A stretch of 64,000 nt of DNA. It comes from Mesotoga sp. BH458_6_3_2_1 (GTDB lineage: Bacteria > Thermotogota > Thermotogae > Petrotogales > Kosmotogaceae). The position numbers were made by a program, and so were the translations under genes. Location: NCBI RefSeq assembly GCF_003664995.1, contig NZ_JFHL01000007.1:27383-91382 (forward strand), written 5' to 3'. Positions 60,583 through 64,000 of this stretch are shown here, piece after piece. Position 1 is the first letter of the stretch; the number at the start of each line of letters is the position of its first letter. The notes below the pieces were generated by a model, which worked only from the letters and a program-made list of their open reading frames with translations, ran no database searches and had not been told where the DNA came from.

Positions 60583-62736
60583 ATGGATAGAGAGACTGTG
60601 AAGCTGACGCTTTTGGCTGAGGCGCTTGAGATGAACTGGAATTCTTACACTGTTTACGAACCGCTCGCCGAGCTAGAGTCCTTTTTAGACAGAAGTACGG
60701 CCGTGAAGTTGGCCGAGGCTTTGAAGAGTGGGTTTATATTAGAAGAGTCTGTTGAAGAGATTATGGGTGACGGCTTCTTCAGAGGTTATCTTGCCGGACT
60801 TATGCTCCACGACGACTCAATTTCTCTCCAAAAGAGAGAGGAGATAGCGAGGATTCTTGAGGATAATCTTCTTTCGGTTTTGAAGAGCGCAGACGAGTCG
60901 TTGCCAAGTGTTGACAAGTTTTATGGAAAAGCTGGAGACTACGATAAGAGATTCTTTCCTCTTTTCGAGGATAAGGATAAGCAGAGGTCGAAATCAAGTC
61001 TTAGGGAAAACCTTAGTCTTTTCTGGTATTACAGCAAAGACAGCTACTATATCCCTCTGATCCTTTGGGGAAATGAACTGGCCTCTTTTCTTTCCGAGAA
61101 TGTAGATAAGCAGGGGCTTAAAGGTGAAACTGCCGAGAAGCTAAAGAAGATCATGGTTTCAGCTGAAGCCTCTTATCCGATGAGCGAGGCTGTTCGGTCG
61201 CTCGTGGGTTTTCAGGTTCCTGAAGCCGAAAGCGATACTTCTTCACAGCTTCCAATGCTTTCGCTGATTATGAACAAGAATGTAGGAGCGGAGGAAATCG
61301 CGGAGCTGATTGAGAGCATTACTCAGTATTCAGTCGTGAACTTGTTGTATGCTCCTGTTGCCATGACCAGAAGCGACATTGCCGAAGAGAGGGAACGGGC
61401 AAGAGAAATCGTCTTTCGAGTCTTTGATTCGCTTGACAATTCGATTCTAGCTTTTGTTTTGAACGGCGGGGACGAGTTGACAATAAACGGCTCTCTTTAC
61501 CAGATAGTCTTGCAATATGATTTTCCGAAGCTTTTCGATAGATTGACGTCTCTTATGGAGATGCTAAACGCAGAGTTTGCAGACGCAGCGCTGTTGGCTG
61601 TTGCAAGTGCGCTTATAGATAAGGAGGAGACGAAAGAAAACGTCGAGAGTTTTATTGAGTATTTGAAGGCTTTCAGGTATTCCTTCGGACTGGTGACGGC
61701 AGGCTTTCTGCTTTCAAGTAAGTACGAACTGGAAGACAATTCCTTCGCAACTGAGATAATGCGTGATGGCAAGGTTGAAGAATCAGATTATGACTTTCTT
61801 TTAGGACTTGCTAGAGACTTTCTTGACGATCTTGAATTGGCCTATCAGGAGATGATAACCGACTACGATCATATGGGCGATCTAGAAGACGTTTTCGAAG
61901 AGCTGGAAGAGATTGCGGAGCCTTTCTTCGCTTCAGCCGACGACTCGGAGGAAGTGGAGTATTCTCGAGCGCCAATGTACACGCTGATAAACGCGGTGAT
62001 GCGAAACAACGATCTTGATGATGCAATCGAGGCGATTGCGGCGTATTGCGACAGGTACATCTTCAATTTCGAATTCATGAATACTCTTCTATATATGCCC
62101 ACACAAAATATGGATGCAGTTATGCAGCATCTTCTCTTCTCGGGAGAAATGGCCGTGGATTTCATCGATGACGTTGCCGACCGAGAGGATGAGGCTTACT
62201 TAATGAGTAAAGAGGAGAGTCCTTCCAACAGGGAGTATTTGAACCTTATAGAGAAGTATGTCGAAAAGCTGATCGACGACAAGAACTACAGGAAGGCATC
62301 AAGGGTTATAGAGGCGATCGATCCATATGTAAATCCCGAAGATCTCGATAACCTTTTCACCAGTATGACAATCGTTCGCTGGAGGACTAAAGACTTCGAG
62401 AACCTGAGAATAATGCTCGAAGCGATAGACGAGGAAGACGATCCCAAAGCGATAGTCGTAAAGGCCCTCATGAATTACTCCGACAAAGAATTAGACGCGG
62501 CGGAAGGAATAATGATCGGTATTCTTCAGGAGCTGCCAGATTTCATTCAGTATCTTCTCGAAAATGACGAACCGGATGAAGAGGATTTCGACAGGGCTGA
62601 CGATGGCGATGTCACGTACCAGAAGAAGATCGACGCTAAGCTCTTAGCAGAAGAGTTCAGAGAAGACTGGTTCAAGCTCAAGGGCGGCAAGGACTGGCTC
62701 AAGAAAGTCCAGAGGGTCTTTGATGAAGTGAGCTAG
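60583..62736 (+). CDS. Acidic 717-aa helical protein, unknown function
   Basis: No family recognised. Soluble, strongly acidic (many E and D, e.g. EELEEIAEPFFASADDSEEVEYSR and DEPDEEDFDRADDGD), leucine-rich helices throughout, no signal or membrane segment. The helices have an alternating A/L pattern and possible repeat-like pairs (VIDKEETK... and IVVKALMNYS), which would suit a HEAT/TPR-like solenoid. ATG 60583 follows GAGGTGATG. Lone gene between repeat arrays. It may be an accessory defence or a structural protein; neither is supported directly. Confidence 0.75.
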   Translation: MDRETVKLTLLAEALEMNWNSYTVYEPLAELESFLDRSTAVKLAEALKSGFILEESVEEIMGDGFFRGYLAGLMLHDDSISLQKREEIARILEDNLLSVLKSADESLPSVDKFYGKAGDYDKRFFPLFEDKDKQRSKSSLRENLSLFWYYSKDSYYIPLILWGNELASFLSENVDKQGLKGETAEKLKKIMVSAEASYPMSEAVRSLVGFQVPEAESDTSSQLPMLSLIMNKNVGAEEIAELIESITQYSVVNLLYAPVAMTRSDIAEERERAREIVFRVFDSLDNSILAFVLNGGDELTINGSLYQIVLQYDFPKLFDRLTSLMEMLNAEFADAALLAVASALIDKEETKENVESFIEYLKAFRYSFGLVTAGFLLSSKYELEDNSFATEIMRDGKVEESDYDFLLGLARDFLDDLELAYQEMITDYDHMGDLEDVFEELEEIAEPFFASADDSEEVEYSRAPMYTLINAVMRNNDLDDAIEAIAAYCDRYIFNFEFMNTLLYMPTQNMDAVMQHLLFSGEMAVDFIDDVADREDEAYLMSKEESPSNREYLNLIEKYVEKLIDDKNYRKASRVIEAIDPYVNPEDLDNLFTSMTIVRWRTKDFENLRIMLEAIDEEDDPKAIVVKALMNYSDKELDAAEGIMIGILQELPDFIQYLLENDEPDEEDFDRADDGDVTYQKKIDAKLLAEEFREDWFKLKGGKDWLKKVQRVFDEVS

Positions 62737-62777
62737 CTCCTGATAGACACTCAGGCGGAAGTGAGGCCCTTATAAAA

Positions 62778-62895
62778 CACTAGACGCAAGGCCGGCAAAG
62801 ATCGTGCCGGGACGCAATGCACTGAGAAGCATCAGTGGACGCAGGGCTGGCCAAGATCATGCCAGGACGCAAGGCCCGCTTCGCGGGGAAAGAGC
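62778..62895. repeat. Family C array
   Basis: Hairpins CCGGC/GCCGG, ACTGA/TCAGT, TGGC/GCCA and CCGC/GCGG, separated by GGACGCAAGG-like linkers. Order differs from the 55053 array. Confidence 0.8.
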
Positions 62896-62964
62896 CACGT
62901 CTAGGAACGGGTTATGAAATTCGGGTTACTAGGAGCGGGTCATCAGAACCGGGTTTTGAAGAGC

Positions 62965-63305
62965 GAGATCCCGTATAGGAGGATTACTGGAAGACAGTCC
63001 CTTCACAGAGATTTTATCACTCCGACCTGGCCGACAAGTCCGTCAAATTCTGGACTGCTCCGACAAAAGCGAGAAGAGCCGTCCTTGGAAGAGACGCGAA
63101 AAATGGGACAGACGTCAGGAGCCCGCCAGTCCCCTATTCGAAATCCTACGGGATGACAAGTTCAGACGATTATGCGATTCTTTTTGTAGGGGCGAACGGC
63201 TGTTCGCCCGTGAGTGGATTTCGCTGCAGGCTAAAGGGATGAAATCGCACAGGCTCACCGTATGACTGCCCTTCACGTCATCCTGACAATGCTCTTGGTC
63301 AGGAT
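62965..63305. repeat. Composite E and F repeat with intact 51-bp core
   Basis: Family E from GAGATCCCGTATAGGAGGAT to AAGAGCCGTCC with the 51-bp core at 63015-63065 uninterrupted, then the family F composite at about 63185-63305. Nearly identical over about 340 bp to 59578-59955, with a small gap. Confidence 0.85.
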
Positions 63306-63640
63306 CTGGTCTTTTGGGTTTTACGAAGCACGCGTAAAACGGGACAGACCATAGCAAAAGTCGCAAGGCGCCGAAAAGCATCGGCGATCAATTAAGAAGC
63401 GATGCTGCTGAGCAAGAAGCATCTCAGGTCAACCGTCATCGGTTCTCCGTCCTCAGACAAGAATTGCTAGACGCAAGGCGCCGAAAAGCATCGGCGATCA
63501 ATCAAGAAGTGATGCCCTTATAAAACATTAGACGCTTTGCCGGCAGAGATCGTGCCGGGACGCAATGCACTGAGGAACATCAGTGGACGCAGGGCTGGCG
63601 AAGACCACGCCAGGTCGCAATGCCCGCTTCGCGGGGATGA
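63306..63640. repeat. Family C array with A core
   Basis: GCCGA/TCGGC hairpins at about 63370 and 63480, an A core (GTCAACCGTCATCGGTTCTCC) at about 63430, and a C array at 63535-63640 (CCGGC/GCCGG, ACTGA/TCAGT, TGGC/GCCA, CCGC/GCGG). No gene. Confidence 0.75.
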
Positions 63641-63733
63641 AGAATCATCAATTACAGAATGCAAATAAGCCTCTTGAAGACCTAAGACTACAGATGCTAT
63701 ATCATCCTCAGCTTATTATAAGGAGGATAGATG

Positions 63734-63811
63734 ATGGACATTGAGAATCTTCAAATCTGGAAGCTTGTAACAAACGGTGAACTTCCTTTCAAGATAGAGC
63801 CCCTAAGATAA
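63734..63811 (+). pseudogene. Possible DUF4160 remnant
   Basis: 25 codons from ATG 63734 (tandem with ATG 63731, AGGAGG upstream) reading MDIENLQIWKL then GELPFKIEPLR. The pattern I-x-L-x-I-x-x-G-x-L-P is like the C-terminal part of DUF4160, the usual neighbour of DUF2442. The rest of the domain is missing. Could equally be a leader peptide. Confidence 0.4.
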
Positions 63812-63824
63812 TGGAGGTATTGAC

Positions 63825-64000
63825 ATGAGTATTGGAGTAAAGTCGATAAAGAGCTGTAAACCATATCAGTTAATACTTGAGTTCAGCAACGGGGAAGAGA
63901 GAGCGATAGATCTTGAGGGAATATTGAACAAGGGAAAGTTCTCGGAGCTAAGAGACCCGAAAGTCTTCTGCTCGGCTTGTATCCTAAGTTCCCGAAAAGT
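63825..64000 (+). CDS. DUF2442-like protein, 3' end beyond window
   Basis: Starts ATG 63825 behind GGAGG with 7-base spacing. The 58 codons read VKSIKSCKPYQLILEFSNGEERAIDLEGILNKGKFSELRDPKVF, which fits DUF2442 (strand-turn-strand with G-E-x-R-x-x-D-L). The partner DUF4160 fragment lies just upstream. These small proteins accompany toxin-antitoxin-like pairs; function unknown. Truncated by the window edge. Confidence 0.65.
   Translation, partial: MSIGVKSIKSCKPYQLILEFSNGEERAIDLEGILNKGKFSELRDPKVFCSACILSSRK

Noticed and set aside
1..64000. tRNA, rRNA or riboswitch
   Set aside because: None seen on reading both strands; the many hairpins belong to repeat families. A dedicated covariance search could still find a small RNA.

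Overview
The window looks like accessory chromosome from an anaerobic Thermotogota bacterium of the Mesotoga type. The reasons are moderate GC, strong AGGAGG ribosome sites with frequent GTG/TTG starts, sigma70-like promoters, the DUF1659/DUF2922 pair, several S23-type four-helix-bundle genes, and heavy interspersed palindromic repeats. The genus is an inference from recall. No tRNA, rRNA or housekeeping operon was seen.

Layout. (1) 1-15.7 kb is a defence-rich, repeat-rich segment: a partial REP-associated transposase, an AbiE-type toxin-antitoxin pair, an ABC-type ATPase plus DUF4276/TOPRIM pair, an OLD-family nuclease, a NERD/thermonuclease-fold pair, a 5'-truncated gene trapped between direct repeats, and a dGTPase with an unknown partner. 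(2) A Wzx-like flippase at 16.1-17.6 kb. (3) 18.1-27.8 kb is a remnant phage- or plasmid-like replication region: Xre regulator, a degenerate PD-(D/E)XK protein, replisome organizer, helicase-loader-like protein, TPR proteins and a short DnaB-type ATPase on the minus strand; a DUF1659/DUF2922/80-aa trio on the plus strand; and three four-helix-bundle genes. (4) 28.3-48.6 kb is a surface polysaccharide locus. A plus-strand operon makes and formylates a dTDP-4-amino-4,6-dideoxyhexose. A long minus-strand cluster, starting from a clear promoter at 48.8 kb, encodes the initiating sugar transferase, LegB-like dehydratase, nucleotide-sugar dehydrogenases and epimerases, glycosyltransferases, an acetyltransferase and a Wzy-like polymerase. 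(5) 48.9-64 kb is a second repeat and defence segment: a stand-alone AAA ATPase exactly bracketed by 51-bp direct repeats, another ATPase/DUF4276 pair, a PARIS-like ATPase/DUF4435 pair, another archaeal-type ATPase behind tandem palindromic operators, a 717-aa acidic protein of unknown function, and a DUF2442 gene running off the end.

Two themes stand out. First, four independent loci combine an ABC/RecF-like ATPase with a TOPRIM-like partner (one fused, three split), which suggests an anti-phage island on both sides of the polysaccharide locus. Second, the intergenic DNA is built from modular hairpin arrays in which short linkers are constant while the stems vary and remain self-complementary. 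Two families are distinct (linkers like GGACGCAAGG and GGCCAGT), and a third family of TCATCCCG-type hairpins follows the same logic. A RAYT transposase is present and could be their driver. Cargo genes bracketed by copies of these repeats suggest the repeats take part in gene capture.
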